The notes under the pieces are model-generated. The model was not told the origin of the DNA. It worked only from the letters and a program-made list of their open reading frames with translations, and made no database searches. The position numbers and the translations under genes are program-made. Below, one piece after another: positions 1 to 8,217 of a stretch of 64,000 nucleotides of DNA. The DNA lies in NCBI GenBank assembly GCA_910586535.1, contig CAJUHS010000001.1:186396-250395 (forward strand). The letters run 5' to 3'. This stretch comes from an uncultured Oscillospiraceae bacterium (lineage in GTDB: Bacteria; Bacillota; Clostridia; Oscillospirales; Ruminococcaceae). The number at the start of each line of letters is the position of its first letter. Within the stretch, counting starts at the first letter, position 1.

Positions 1-979
1 CCGCCGCCGGGACGTTCTCAACGGTATCGTTTTTACCCGCGTATCTGTCTATAGCAAGGAAATTCCTTACAGGCTCAGGCTTTTCGTTCTCCATTACTGG
101 ACCGCCTATGCAGCTTCCCGCGCATGCGGACATTTCCACAAAGCAGCCCTTGATATCGCCGTTCCTGATGTCTTCAAGCGTCTTCATGCAGTTTTCCATG
201 CCGTCCACAGTAATAAAGCTGTAGGGCAGACTATCTGTATCCATTGAACGGATAATTCCCCCCGTTGTGGGGAACAGCGCAGAGCGGTTATGCTCATTTT
301 CGTCGGAACAGTTTTCTATTGTTATGCCCTCGCTTTTGAGCCAATCCGAAAGCTCGCCGTATGTAAGCACTGTGTCAACGTGCTCTCTGTACTTGTCAGC
401 TTCTTCCTTTTTGGAAATGCAGGGGCCGATAAACACCGTGTAGGCGTCGGGGTTTTCCTCCTTAATGCGCTTGCAATGCGCCTGCATGGGAGACAGGATG
501 TGAGCAAGATGAGCAAGCTGGTCGGGGTAGTACTTCTGTATAAGCGTGTTTACCGTGTGACAGCAGGAGGAAATAAGCACGTCTGCTTTGCCCTCGGCAA
601 GAATTTTCTCGTACTGCTTTTTGACTATCTCCGCGCCTATCGAGGTCTCCTCGACAGAGTGAAAACCCAGCTTTTTCAGGGCGTTTGTCATCGCCGTAAG
701 TCCAACGCCGTAATTAGCGGCAAAAGAGGGCGCAAGGCTCGCGATTACCTTTTTTCCGTCAGCAATGGCGTTCTTTACCCTGTCAACATCGTTTTTGATC
801 TGCTTGGCGTTCTGGGGACAGACAACATAGCAGGTACCGCAGAGGATACAGTCGTTTTGCAGGATATGCGCCTGATTGCCCGAAAATTTGATAGACTTAA
901 CAGGACAGTGCCTTATGCACTTGTAGCAGTTCCTGCAATTGGAAGTTTTTAACTGGAGATAATTAACGTTTCCCGTCAT
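1..979 (-). CDS. [FeFe]-hydrogenase-domain protein, probable H2 sensor (partial)
   Basis: The C-terminus runs off the left window edge; 326 codons are visible. The N-terminus carries two [4Fe-4S] ferredoxin motifs (CRNCYKCIRHCP and CILCGTCYVVCP). An [FeFe]-hydrogenase large-subunit domain follows, with the H-cluster loops ISSCCHTVN, FIGPCISKKEE and EMSACAGSCIGG. The first loop has His where catalytic hydrogenases have Pro. Proteins of this sort, next to a second hydrogenase, resemble the putative H2-sensing HydS of Ruminococcus albus, which continues into a PAS/signalling domain. That continuation is outside the window, so the sensory role is an inference. The start is ATG at 979, with GGAAAGG upstream. 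It lies 51 bases behind the small ferredoxin gene, in the same direction. Confidence 0.82.
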   Translation of the reverse strand, partial: MTGNVNYLQLKTSNCRNCYKCIRHCPVKSIKFSGNQAHILQNDCILCGTCYVVCPQNAKQIKNDVDRVKNAIADGKKVIASLAPSFAANYGVGLTAMTNALKKLGFHSVEETSIGAEIVKKQYEKILAEGKADVLISSCCHTVNTLIQKYYPDQLAHLAHILSPMQAHCKRIKEENPDAYTVFIGPCISKKEEADKYREHVDTVLTYGELSDWLKSEGITIENCSDENEHNRSALFPTTGGIIRSMDTDSLPYSFITVDGMENCMKTLEDIRNGDIKGCFVEMSACAGSCIGGPVMENEKPEPVRNFLAIDRYAGKNDTVENVPAA

Positions 980-1030
980 AGCGTTCAATATCCTTTCCTA
1001 TAAAATGCAAGAAATCAAGATGCAGGACTT

Positions 1031-1279
1031 CTAAGCCTGTACCTTTCCCATAACGTATTTATTGAATATCTCGGAGAAATTCTCGGGGGAAACTCCGCAA
1101 ACAACTTCCTCGTCCACCTTTATGGTAACGCCGGTGGTGCACTTTCCGAGACAGAAAGCCGCCGCTAAGTTCACCTTGTCCTCAAGGTGGTTTTTCTCAA
1201 TATTTTCTTTCATCAGCTCGATTATCTTGTAAGAACCCCTTAAATGGCAGGAACTTCCAACGCAAACGTATACATTCAT
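1031..1279 (-). CDS. thioredoxin-like [2Fe-2S] ferredoxin (NuoE/HndA type)
   Basis: 82 residues. Four cysteines lie in the NuoE-like pattern: CVGSSC near the N-terminus and CLGKC near residue 45. They would hold one [2Fe-2S] cluster in a thioredoxin fold. The protein is cytoplasmic, with no signal peptide. In electron-bifurcating hydrogenases and NADH dehydrogenases this domain passes electrons; here it stands alone between two [FeFe]-hydrogenase-type genes, so it probably shuttles electrons for, or docks to, one of them (inference). It is the middle gene of a three-gene minus-strand operon, preceded by a 118-base spacer full of palindromes. Confidence 0.85.
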   Translation of the reverse strand: MNVYVCVGSSCHLRGSYKIIELMKENIEKNHLEDKVNLAAAFCLGKCTTGVTIKVDEEVVCGVSPENFSEIFNKYVMGKVQA

Positions 1280-1335
1280 AATTCAACACCCTTATCTGTA
1301 AAAATTTGTAACGCAGCAAATATTAAATTAATTAG

Positions 1336-1396
1336 GGGTGGTTTTTTCCACCCGATATCGGGCAAGGCTCAGCCTTGCAGGACGGAAAACCCGTCC
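1336..1396. repeat. four back-to-back palindromes in the hydrogenase operon spacer
   Basis: The spacer contains GGGTGG/CCACCC (1336-1341 and 1348-1353), the perfect palindrome CCCGATATCGGG (1351-1362), GCAAGGCT/AGCCTTGC (1362-1378) and GGACGG/CCGTCC (1380-1385 and 1391-1396), touching or overlapping each other. The last ends two bases short of the hydrogenase stop codon. It could be a partial terminator, an mRNA processing or stability element, or a REP-like repeat. No second copy was noticed in the window. Confidence 0.7.
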
Positions 1397-1397
1397 G

Positions 1398-2819
1398 CTA
1401 CAGTTCAAGAACGAAAATAGCGTCCCGAATGCTCTTTTCGGCAGCCTCCTTTCCGTACTTGTCAACGGCAAGCTTATCCTTGGGACCATGGGTAAGGCAC
1501 GCCGCGCCGCCGATACAGCCGTCTATGCACGCCATTCCCTCAATAAAGTTCTCTCCGCCCACGCCTTTCTGAGCTTTCAGCAATGCGGTGCGGCAGTTGT
1601 CAATTCCGTCGCATACCGCAGCTTTCAGCTTAAACACATCGTCGGGAATATCCATTTCTTTAAGCGCATTTGCCACCGCGTCGGAAAGTCCCCCGCTTCT
1701 GGCAAAAATTCTTCCGTAGTAAGAAGCGTTGTCCAAAGGCTCGGATTCCAAACTTTCCAGCTTGACCTCCTTCGCGTCGAACAAAGCCTGAAGCTCTTCA
1801 AAGGTGATAACATTGTCTATATAAGGACTTACCGTCTCCTTTTTGCACTCGGCTTTCTTTGCCGTGCAGGGACCTATGAACACGATCTTGCAGTTAGGCT
1901 CGTGCTTTTTCATATATCTGGCAATTTCAGCCATAGGAGACAAGTTATGGGATATCTTGTCCTTCATATCTGGGAACTGAGTCTCTATGTACTTTACGAA
2001 AGCAGGACAGCAGGAACTTGTAAGGAAACCCTTTTCCACCAACTCGGAAGCCTCCTTGAACGCAACCATGTCCGCACCGAGAGCCGCTTCCATAACGCTT
2101 CTGAAGCCAAGTTCCTTGAGTCCCGAAACTACCTTTCCGAGGGGTACCGCAAACTGTCCCGAAATGGACGGAGCAACTACCGCGTGTACGTTGTATTTCG
2201 TATTGTTTCCGGAATTTTTCAGCATTTCAATAGTATCCAGAATATAGGACTTATCGCTGATCGCGCCGAAAGGACACTGATAAACGCAGGCTCCGCAGGC
2301 TATACACTTTTCGTCGTCTATCTTTGCGCAGCGGTTCTCGTCAATTGAGATAGCCTTGGGTTTGCAGGCTCTAACACAGGGACGCTCGCTCTTAACTATC
2401 GCAGAGTACGGACACGCCGCAAGACATCTTCCGCACTCAACACACTTTGATTTGTCTATGACTGCCTTGTGGTTCTCGATCCTGATAGCGTCCTTAGGAC
2501 AAGCGTTCATGCAGCGGTGAGCGATACAGCCGCGGCACGCCTGGGACACCTGTATGCCGTCAACCGGACACTCGTCGCAGGCTATTGGCAGCACCTCGAT
2601 AACGTTTCTGCTTTTGCCCTGATTCATGGCGAACTTGACCCGCTCATTCACAATGGCACGCTCCTTGTAAATACAGCAGCGCATCGTGGGCAGGGGGCCG
2701 GGAACTATGGTTTCCGCAATTCCGAGAAGTCCCTCTTCCAGCCTGTCTTCAAAGGCAAGCCTTGCCACTTCGCGCAGAACTTTGTATTTAAGCTCCTGCA
2801 CACTGGTATCAAACATCAT
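1398..2819 (-). CDS. [FeFe]-hydrogenase, group-B-like, with 4Fe-4S domains
   Basis: 473 residues. Order: an N-terminal segment with CDECP and CRGC motifs, ferredoxin-type [4Fe-4S] motifs at about 100-108, 126-136 and 172-182, then the H-cluster domain. The H-cluster loops are TSSCCPAF (Cys270/271), FIGPCTAKKAE (Cys318) and IEGMACIDGCIGG (Cys431/435), so all cysteines expected to bind the H-cluster are present. The enzyme should reduce protons to H2 or oxidise H2 with ferredoxin as partner; the cytoplasm is the likely site. The N-terminal cysteine layout resembles the poorly characterised group B enzymes rather than HydA of the bifurcating trimer (inference). The start is ATG 2819, ten bases after AAGGA. 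It leads the ferredoxin and sensor-like genes. Confidence 0.88.
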   Translation of the reverse strand: MMFDTSVQELKYKVLREVARLAFEDRLEEGLLGIAETIVPGPLPTMRCCIYKERAIVNERVKFAMNQGKSRNVIEVLPIACDECPVDGIQVSQACRGCIAHRCMNACPKDAIRIENHKAVIDKSKCVECGRCLAACPYSAIVKSERPCVRACKPKAISIDENRCAKIDDEKCIACGACVYQCPFGAISDKSYILDTIEMLKNSGNNTKYNVHAVVAPSISGQFAVPLGKVVSGLKELGFRSVMEAALGADMVAFKEASELVEKGFLTSSCCPAFVKYIETQFPDMKDKISHNLSPMAEIARYMKKHEPNCKIVFIGPCTAKKAECKKETVSPYIDNVITFEELQALFDAKEVKLESLESEPLDNASYYGRIFARSGGLSDAVANALKEMDIPDDVFKLKAAVCDGIDNCRTALLKAQKGVGGENFIEGMACIDGCIGGAACLTHGPKDKLAVDKYGKEAAEKSIRDAIFVLEL

Positions 2820-2879
2820 TGTATATCATTCCTTTCAAAGTATATAAGTGATTTTATTTACGCCTGTACGCCGTGAAAG

Positions 2880-3368
2880 TTACAGCTTTTCCTCATTGCG
2901 CCATCCCTTGCATACGTCCGCCCAGCCCACGGGCTTAGCATACCGCTCCAGTTCTGCGCAGGTAAACTCAGCCGCGCTGTTGGAGCTTCCACAGGCGGGA
3001 AAAACCGTCTCGAACCGTCTCAAGGACTCGTCCAGCCAGACCTGCACGCCATCGTTTACCGCAAAGGGACAGACTCCTCCCACGGCATGGCCGATAAGCC
3101 TTTCCGCGTCCTCAAAGGAAAGCATTTTCGCCTTTAGACCAAAATGCTCCTTAAAGCGTTTGTTGTCGACCTTTGCGTCTCCCGCAGCGACCACGAGAAT
3201 AACCGCTCCGTCCTCACCGTAAAAGGAAATTGTCTTTGCGATCCTTTCGGGAGCGCAGCCCAGAGCCTGAGCCGCAAGCTCCACCGTGGCGCTGGATTCA
3301 GAAAATTCCGTTATCCTGTCCGCAATACCCATTTCCTCAAAATATTTACGTACCTTTTCAATTGCCAT
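2880..3368 (-). CDS. YbaK/EbsC-type aminoacyl-tRNA deacylase
   Basis: 162 residues, the usual length for free-standing YbaK/ProX-domain proteins. The conserved AKTISF stretch (with the probable catalytic lysine) and the GHAVGGVCPF loop are visible. The family hydrolyses mischarged tRNA, such as Cys- or Ala-tRNA(Pro), in the cytoplasm; the exact substrate cannot be read from sequence. It is first behind a strong minus-strand promoter (3413-3441) and 60 bases upstream of the hydrogenase, so it may share that transcript. Confidence 0.85.
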   Translation of the reverse strand: MAIEKVRKYFEEMGIADRITEFSESSATVELAAQALGCAPERIAKTISFYGEDGAVILVVAAGDAKVDNKRFKEHFGLKAKMLSFEDAERLIGHAVGGVCPFAVNDGVQVWLDESLRRFETVFPACGSSNSAAEFTCAELERYAKPVGWADVCKGWRNEEKL

Positions 3369-3412
3369 TATAACTCTCCGTTCGATTTAACGTTGCAATA
3401 CTATACATATTA

Positions 3413-3441
3413 ATTATACAACTTCCGACGGAATTTTGCAA
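3413..3441 (-). promoter_or_regulatory. sigma-A-type promoter for the ybaK-hydrogenase region
   Basis: Reading on the minus strand: TTGCAA (3441-3436), 17-base spacer, TATAAT (3418-3413). It sits 45 bases upstream of the ybaK-like start codon. Confidence 0.75.
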
Positions 3442-3556
3442 TATCCGCAGGATATAATTTTCAGGAAATATTTTAATTTGCCCTGAATCTCCCGTTAAAA
3501 TTTTATGAAAATATTTATGAGGAAATTCTATCGCCGGGAACAAATCAACAAAAGCG

Positions 3557-3585
3557 TTGACAAATCATGACCACGGTAGTATAAT
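3557..3585 (+). promoter_or_regulatory. consensus sigma-A promoter
   Basis: TTGACA (3557-3562), 17 bases, TATAAT (3580-3585): perfect hexamers and ideal spacing. It drives the lipoprotein gene starting at 3614. Confidence 0.85.
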
Positions 3586-3613
3586 ATTGCCTATGCAGGA
3601 AAGGAGCCTTGCC

Positions 3614-4207
3614 ATGAATAAAAAAAACGCCGCGTCTTCGGCAGTTACAGCTTCAGCGGCGGCATTGATATTTACATTAACAGTATTTTTTTCGAGCTGT
3701 TCCGACAGTGCAAACAATAAGCCGGAAAACATTTCGGAATCGTGTTCCGTTACCGGAACAGAAACCGCCAGCCCCTATCTTTTAGTACGGGGCTGGGAGG
3801 GACGTGAGCTTCTTGACAGCCTTTTTTTCTGCGGGAAAAACCGTACGCTGCCGTGTACCCTTGAAGACGAGTCCGATCTCATTTTTTCGGACGGTATGCT
3901 TATCCTGCCCGACGGTTCGTATGCGGAAGCGTCCGTAAGCGCTGAAAATAATGGCGATATCGAAAACACCCGAACGGTAATAACCGCCCTGCGATTCAAG
4001 CGTGAAAGCGCTCCTGCGGACTTTTCACTGTACGGAGTTGATTTCAGCGCAAAACCAGAAGATATACCCGATATTATCGGCATTGCCAACAGCGTTTACG
4101 GAGACGAAGAAACTACTCTCACCCACAGCTTTTTTGATGGAGGCATAACCGAACTTACCTTCGTTTTTAACGAAAAAACCCTGTCGGAAATCTACATCGC
4201 AGCATGA
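3614..4207 (+). CDS. putative lipoprotein, unknown function
   Basis: 197 residues from ATG 3614, chosen because AGGAAAGGAGC lies just upstream and a signal peptide begins there. A hydrophobic stretch ends in FFSSC, a plausible lipobox, so the protein is probably a membrane-anchored lipoprotein facing outside. The mature part is acidic and I recognise no domain. It stands alone behind a consensus promoter. Its 3' end overlaps the convergent HtrA gene by 16 bases (4192-4207), with no clear terminator between them. Confidence 0.7.
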   Translation: MNKKNAASSAVTASAAALIFTLTVFFSSCSDSANNKPENISESCSVTGTETASPYLLVRGWEGRELLDSLFFCGKNRTLPCTLEDESDLIFSDGMLILPDGSYAEASVSAENNGDIENTRTVITALRFKRESAPADFSLYGVDFSAKPEDIPDIIGIANSVYGDEETTLTHSFFDGGITELTFVFNEKTLSEIYIAA

Positions 4208-5331
4208 CCGTTTTCCTCGCTGAGAACAAGCTTTATGTCAATCTTTTCCTCCCCGCGGAAAACCGTAACCGTCATATTGTCTCCGGAGCCGAACCTTTCT
4301 TTGACCTTGTTCAGCTCCGCCATGGTCTTGATCATCTCTCCCTCTGCGGCGACAATGATGTCCCCCACTTCAATGCCCGCCGCATCGGCTGCCGAGTTTT
4401 TCTCAATAAATCTGACGTAAACTCCCTCCGGCAGATCGTAGTACCGTGCGTTTTCCTCGCCTATATCCTCGCCGCTTATGCCTATGCGTGGTCTGCCTGT
4501 AACGTAACCGTTCTCTATCAGATCGTCGATAACCGGTCTTGCGGAGCTTATTGGTATAGCAAAGCCCAGTCCCTCGGCGTGATCAGAAATTATTTTGCTG
4601 GAATTTATACCCACCACCTGTCCGAAACGGTTAAGCAGCGGACCTCCGCTGTTGCCTGGATTAATTGCGGCGTCGGTCTGGATAAGGGTCATTTCGTACT
4701 CGTCAATGGTGATAGTGCGGTCAAGAGCGCTGATTATCCCGCAAGTGATCGAACCGTAAAGCTCAAAACCCAGGGGATTTCCGATAGCTACAGCCAATTC
4801 TCCCTCGGCAAGCCTGCAGCTGTCGCCAAATTCAGCAGCGGAAAAGTTTTTTCCGTTTCCGTTTATTTTCACCACAGCAAGATCGGTACGACTGTCCGCT
4901 CCGATTACCTGCGCGGGATACTCACTTTTGTCCGCAAGCACCACCGTTACGCTTTCCGCAGGGGTATGCTTTCCGTCTGACGAATCCTGCACAACGTGCG
5001 CGTTTGTGACAATGTATCCGTCCTCCGACATGATTATGCCTGTGCCCGTCCCTACGGAATCCTCCCCGAACGCGGAGGATATTCCCACAACCGACGGTTT
5101 GGCTTTTTTCACGATCTCCGGTACGGACAGCTCGGTATCTTCTTTTGATAAAGTAACGGTGCTTTTCACGTCTACGCTTTCAGCGTCAAAGCTGTCCTCC
5201 GCAAACCTCAGGCAGAAAAGCCCGCAGACCGTCAGTGCAAATGCCAGAGCGGATACCCGTCCGAATGCGGATACCCGCTCTATGGCGGGCGAACCGCTTT
5301 TATTTTTTTCTGAAAATACAAAATTTTTCAT
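4192..5331 (-). CDS. htrA: HtrA/DegP-type trypsin-like serine protease with PDZ domain
   Basis: 379 residues. An N-terminal membrane anchor (about 27-43) is followed by the trypsin-like domain with the triad His112 (TNAHVV), Asp150 (SRTDLAVV) and Ser228 (NPGNSGGPLL). One C-terminal PDZ domain (about 280-370) follows. The family degrades misfolded proteins at the outer face of the membrane under heat or secretion stress. The length is typical of the Firmicutes single-PDZ form. It is a single-gene unit; no CssR-type regulator is next to it. Confidence 0.92.
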   Translation of the reverse strand: MKNFVFSEKNKSGSPAIERVSAFGRVSALAFALTVCGLFCLRFAEDSFDAESVDVKSTVTLSKEDTELSVPEIVKKAKPSVVGISSAFGEDSVGTGTGIIMSEDGYIVTNAHVVQDSSDGKHTPAESVTVVLADKSEYPAQVIGADSRTDLAVVKINGNGKNFSAAEFGDSCRLAEGELAVAIGNPLGFELYGSITCGIISALDRTITIDEYEMTLIQTDAAINPGNSGGPLLNRFGQVVGINSSKIISDHAEGLGFAIPISSARPVIDDLIENGYVTGRPRIGISGEDIGEENARYYDLPEGVYVRFIEKNSAADAAGIEVGDIIVAAEGEMIKTMAELNKVKERFGSGDNMTVTVFRGEEKIDIKLVLSEENGHAAM

Positions 5332-5400
5332 AGCACATTCTCCCGAACAATTTTTTATACGGAAATATCTTTCCCGAAAAACTTTTGTTTATGATTTCAA

Positions 5401-5440
5401 ATGCAAAAAAACGTCCCGAACGCAATGTTCGAGACGTTTA
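5401..5440. terminator. hairpin with A/T flanks, possible bidirectional terminator
   Basis: Arms 5410-5421 and 5427-5438 pair over 12 bases with one mismatch around a 5-base loop. A-tract on the left and T-rich flank on the right fit termination on either strand. It lies between htrA and a histidine-kinase remnant. Confidence 0.55.
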
Positions 5441-5484
5441 TTTTATCAGGTCTTTATATTAAAAGACATCGTATCACCAGTGTT

Positions 5485-5643
5485 TAAAAACAAATCCCAC
5501 AAGGAGCGAAGGCACGATCATAGTTACGGAACAGGTATTGAAACATTCCTGCCTTTGTACGAAAAAATAACGCAGTTCTTGATTATGACGTTGCAGGTGA
5601 ATGGTTCAAGCTGCGAATAGTACTTACGAACATAGGAAAATGA
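5485..5643 (+). pseudogene. GHKL histidine-kinase C-terminal remnant, frameshifted
   Basis: Two plus-strand frames together read like the tail of a LytS/Agr-type sensor kinase. The first frame gives HDHSYGTGIETF, resembling the G2-box motif. After a frame change near 5540-5560, the second gives AVLDYDVAGEWFKLRIVL and ends in TGA at 5641-5643. There is no start, no upstream ATP-binding domain and an internal frame break. This is therefore a decayed fragment, and its adjacent response regulator is gone. The similarity was recognised by eye only. Confidence 0.55.
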
Positions 5644-5650
5644 TTTAAAT

Positions 5651-5710
5651 TATACAAACAGCAGATTCCCGGCGCTATTTGCATAGTACCTGAAATCTGC
5701 TATTTGTATA
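5651..5710. repeat. 60-base inverted repeat
   Basis: Arms 5651-5667 and 5694-5710 are reverse complements at 16 of 17 positions, separated by 26 bases. It lies directly behind the kinase remnant and could be its old terminator or a small insertion-element scar. Confidence 0.5.
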
Positions 5711-5730
5711 AACAAATAATACTGATTCTG

Positions 5731-5778
5731 ACCAAACAAAACAACGGACAGCCTGTGACCCGATTGTTACGGCTGTCC
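5731..5778 (-). terminator. terminator of the diguanylate cyclase gene
   Basis: Arms GGACAGCC (5746-5753) and GGCTGTCC (5771-5778) form an 8-bp stem. On the minus strand a T-rich tract follows, just after the stop codon at 5786. Confidence 0.65.
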
Positions 5779-5785
5779 GCCGAAT

Positions 5786-7729
5786 TTACATTCTTTCTCT
5801 TGAATAACCGCGGTGCATACGGTGAATGGCTTTCTGAGCATACATAAGCTCGTCTGCCGATTTGATAAACTCGTCTATGGATTTCTCTGAAGCGGGCGAC
5901 AGAGAGCAGGTGCCGCAGCTTGCCTCGATAAGATAAGGCTTGCCGGACGACGCGTTGTAATTATCCAAATACTGCTTGAAGCGGTTCAGGAAATCCTCGG
6001 CATAATTATCGGTAAGACATATCCCTGCTGCTATGTATTCGTCTCCGCCAAACCTCGCAACAATATCGTTCCTTCCGGAAGCCGCGCCAAGAGCTTTTGC
6101 AATGGTCGTGATAGCGTTGTCACCCTCGTGATGACCGTACGTATCGTTTATTCCCTTAAGGTTGTCAAGATCGACCGAAACTATCATAAAGCCTCTGCCG
6201 TCTGCAATGCACTTATCGTAAAGCTTTGGAGTAAACTGATAAAAGCCGCGGCGGTTATAGAGATTCGTCATAGAGTCGCGTATGTACATTTCCTCAAGTC
6301 TGCCAACCACATTTTTCAGCTCGGACTGTATGCGCGCATTTTCAAGTACTCTGCTTATATTGGTTATCAAAGAATGGAGCAGATGGAAGTTCCTGTCAAC
6401 AGATTTAAACTCAAACGCTACATAGCCGATAGCCCTGTCCTGGAAATGAAGTGGCAGGAACGTGAGGTTGTCGTACTTTTTTATAAGGCCTTTAAAATCG
6501 GGAAGAAGCTCCGCAGTATTGAACGGTTCCGCAAAATCATAAAATTTATCATCGACGCCGTGCAGTACATAACCTATTCTGTCGCTGTAGCCATCCTTCT
6601 GGTAAACATCATAGGACCGGTAAACGTCCTCAAGTCTTTCAACCCCCGACACAAAGTTGTCGCATATACACAGCCAGCACTCCTTTGTCCACATATCTTT
6701 CAGGAACGGCTTTATCCTTTCGAGCGTTTCATCAAATGAGTAGCTGCCTGTAGCCGCCTCGGACATATGCACGATAGAGTCGGAAAAACCGTTCCACAGA
6801 TCAACCTGTTCGTACAGCTCGTGCTTAAGCCTGTTATCTTCCGTTGAAAGCCTTGCTGCCTTGCAGCCGCAGGATTCGCGGTACAGTATAGTGCCGTCAA
6901 CCGTTTCGCTTCCTGCGCAGGAAAGCTCTCCCTTTATGAGCTGCAGGGCGCGCTGCGCGGCGATTTTTCCTGTTTCAGCTATATTTCTTTTCAGCGTGGT
7001 TATGGAGGGGAAATGCGTATCTCCCTCCGGAATACCGTCCATACCGGTAACGATAACGTCGTCGGGAACAAGGTATCCCAAATCATTTAGCTTTGAGCAT
7101 ACTCCCACAGCCATTGAATCGTTGGCGCAGATAAAGGCTTCGGGCATAGAATGGAATTTATCATAATATCTTTGTACAGCTTCAGCGGCTGAAGCCCACC
7201 AGAAGTATCCGTAATCGATGCTGTCCCCGGTCACTTCGAGACCGTACTCCGCCATAACGCTGCGGAAAACCTCTTCCCGCGCGTCTGAAACATCGTTTCC
7301 CTTCATTGCGCTCATGAACTTTATATCCTTTGCTCCATGCTCTGTAATAACATGGCGTATAACCTCTTTCAGCGCTTCCTCATAGCCTTGGGAAATACAG
7401 TAAGCCGAATCCAGTTCAACGTCCATGGAAATGATCGGGATATTATGGCTGCGCGCCTTTTGGATAAGTTCGTCCATAACGGATCCCTTATCCACCAATG
7501 TGATAGACATAAGCGCAAGAGCGTCTATAATATCAAAATTTATCAGCTTGAATATATTCATTTCGCCGACGTCGTAAGCGTCGCCGTCATATTTATTTGA
7601 CAGGGATTGAAACCAGAGCACGTTAAGACCAAGTTCCGCGCATTCATCTGAAAAGCTTTGCACAAACGGATTATTGTACAGATTGTCTGTACCGCACGAA
7701 ACCAGAGCAACAATTCCGTTTCTCTCCAT
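5786..7729 (-). CDS. diguanylate cyclase with LacI-type ligand-binding sensor domain
   Basis: 647 residues. Residues about 1-280 resemble the type 1 periplasmic-binding/LacI C-terminal domain (for example FICANDSMAVGV and VIVTGMDG), but there is no helix-turn-helix, signal peptide or membrane segment, so it is cytoplasmic. A linker of about 200 residues, possibly GAF-like, follows. The C-terminal GGDEF domain has RFGGDEYIAAG, so the active-site loop is intact with the accepted F-to-Y variant. The inhibitory RxxD site is not present before it (GRND instead). It should make cyclic di-GMP in response to a small ligand, plausibly a sugar (inference). It has its own promoter and terminator. Confidence 0.85.
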   Translation of the reverse strand: MERNGIVALVSCGTDNLYNNPFVQSFSDECAELGLNVLWFQSLSNKYDGDAYDVGEMNIFKLINFDIIDALALMSITLVDKGSVMDELIQKARSHNIPIISMDVELDSAYCISQGYEEALKEVIRHVITEHGAKDIKFMSAMKGNDVSDAREEVFRSVMAEYGLEVTGDSIDYGYFWWASAAEAVQRYYDKFHSMPEAFICANDSMAVGVCSKLNDLGYLVPDDVIVTGMDGIPEGDTHFPSITTLKRNIAETGKIAAQRALQLIKGELSCAGSETVDGTILYRESCGCKAARLSTEDNRLKHELYEQVDLWNGFSDSIVHMSEAATGSYSFDETLERIKPFLKDMWTKECWLCICDNFVSGVERLEDVYRSYDVYQKDGYSDRIGYVLHGVDDKFYDFAEPFNTAELLPDFKGLIKKYDNLTFLPLHFQDRAIGYVAFEFKSVDRNFHLLHSLITNISRVLENARIQSELKNVVGRLEEMYIRDSMTNLYNRRGFYQFTPKLYDKCIADGRGFMIVSVDLDNLKGINDTYGHHEGDNAITTIAKALGAASGRNDIVARFGGDEYIAAGICLTDNYAEDFLNRFKQYLDNYNASSGKPYLIEASCGTCSLSPASEKSIDEFIKSADELMYAQKAIHRMHRGYSRERM

Positions 7730-7758
7730 TTTCTCCCCTCCCGAAATTTTCTGTAATA

Positions 7759-7787
7759 ATTATATCATAAGCGGACAAATCTAACAA
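7759..7787 (-). promoter_or_regulatory. promoter of the diguanylate cyclase gene
   Basis: On the minus strand: TTGTTA (7787-7782), 17 bases, TATAAT (7764-7759), 30 bases before the ATG. GGGAGGGGAG provides the ribosome site. Confidence 0.7.
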
Positions 7788-7841
7788 TGTACAAATAATT
7801 AATAAATTAAAAACAATTAATTAATTAGCTTGAATTTGTAA

Positions 7842-7880
7842 AAAAAATCACAGAATTTCATATGAAATCCTGTGATTTTT
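7842..7880 (-). terminator. intrinsic terminator
   Basis: Minus-strand hairpin with 12-base arms around 7850-7861 and 7863-7874 (one mismatch), ending in a run of eight T residues. It closes the 104-residue gene. Confidence 0.75.
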
Positions 7881-7902
7881 GCATAGAGGTTTAACAAAAA
7901 TT

Positions 7903-8217
7903 TTACTGCCTTGAAAGCCATGCGTAAGCGATATCCAAAGCCTCATAAAGGCTGTTTTTCTCGCTTTGTTTTTTGATAGCCTCCATTGGCGAAAGCTTTT
8001 CATCGGTAGCCATTTTGTAGATCTTGACTCTGCTTGCCACATCCAGATCGCCGATCTTGGTTTTTTCGGTTATCTGCATCCATATGACATATTCGTCGTT
8101 CATGTTTCCGTAATATATCTCGTCCTTGTTTCTTACAAGAGGATATCCCTTATAGCTGAGAAAGTTGTTTCCCTTGGCGGTCTCCTCGTTTGTCTGAACA
8201 GTTTTTGTTTCTGCCAT
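7903..8217 (-). CDS. small conserved-looking protein, unknown function
   Basis: 104 residues, soluble, no cysteine, no signal peptide. I recognise no family. The central part reads like a compact alpha/beta fold with a short C-terminal helix (YEALDIAYAWLSRQ). Support for a real gene: AAAGGAGG nine bases before the ATG, a good promoter at 8347-8375 and a strong terminator behind it. The leader of about 120 bases is long for such a gene. Confidence 0.75.
   Translation of the reverse strand: MAETKTVQTNEETAKGNNFLSYKGYPLVRNKDEIYYGNMNDEYVIWMQITEKTKIGDLDVASRVKIYKMATDEKLSPMEAIKKQSEKNSLYEALDIAYAWLSRQ

Noticed and set aside
1338..2348. 336-codon plus-strand ORF opposite the hydrogenase
   Set aside because: It is the antisense shadow of a well-supported gene; composition is improbable for a protein and no ribosome site precedes it.
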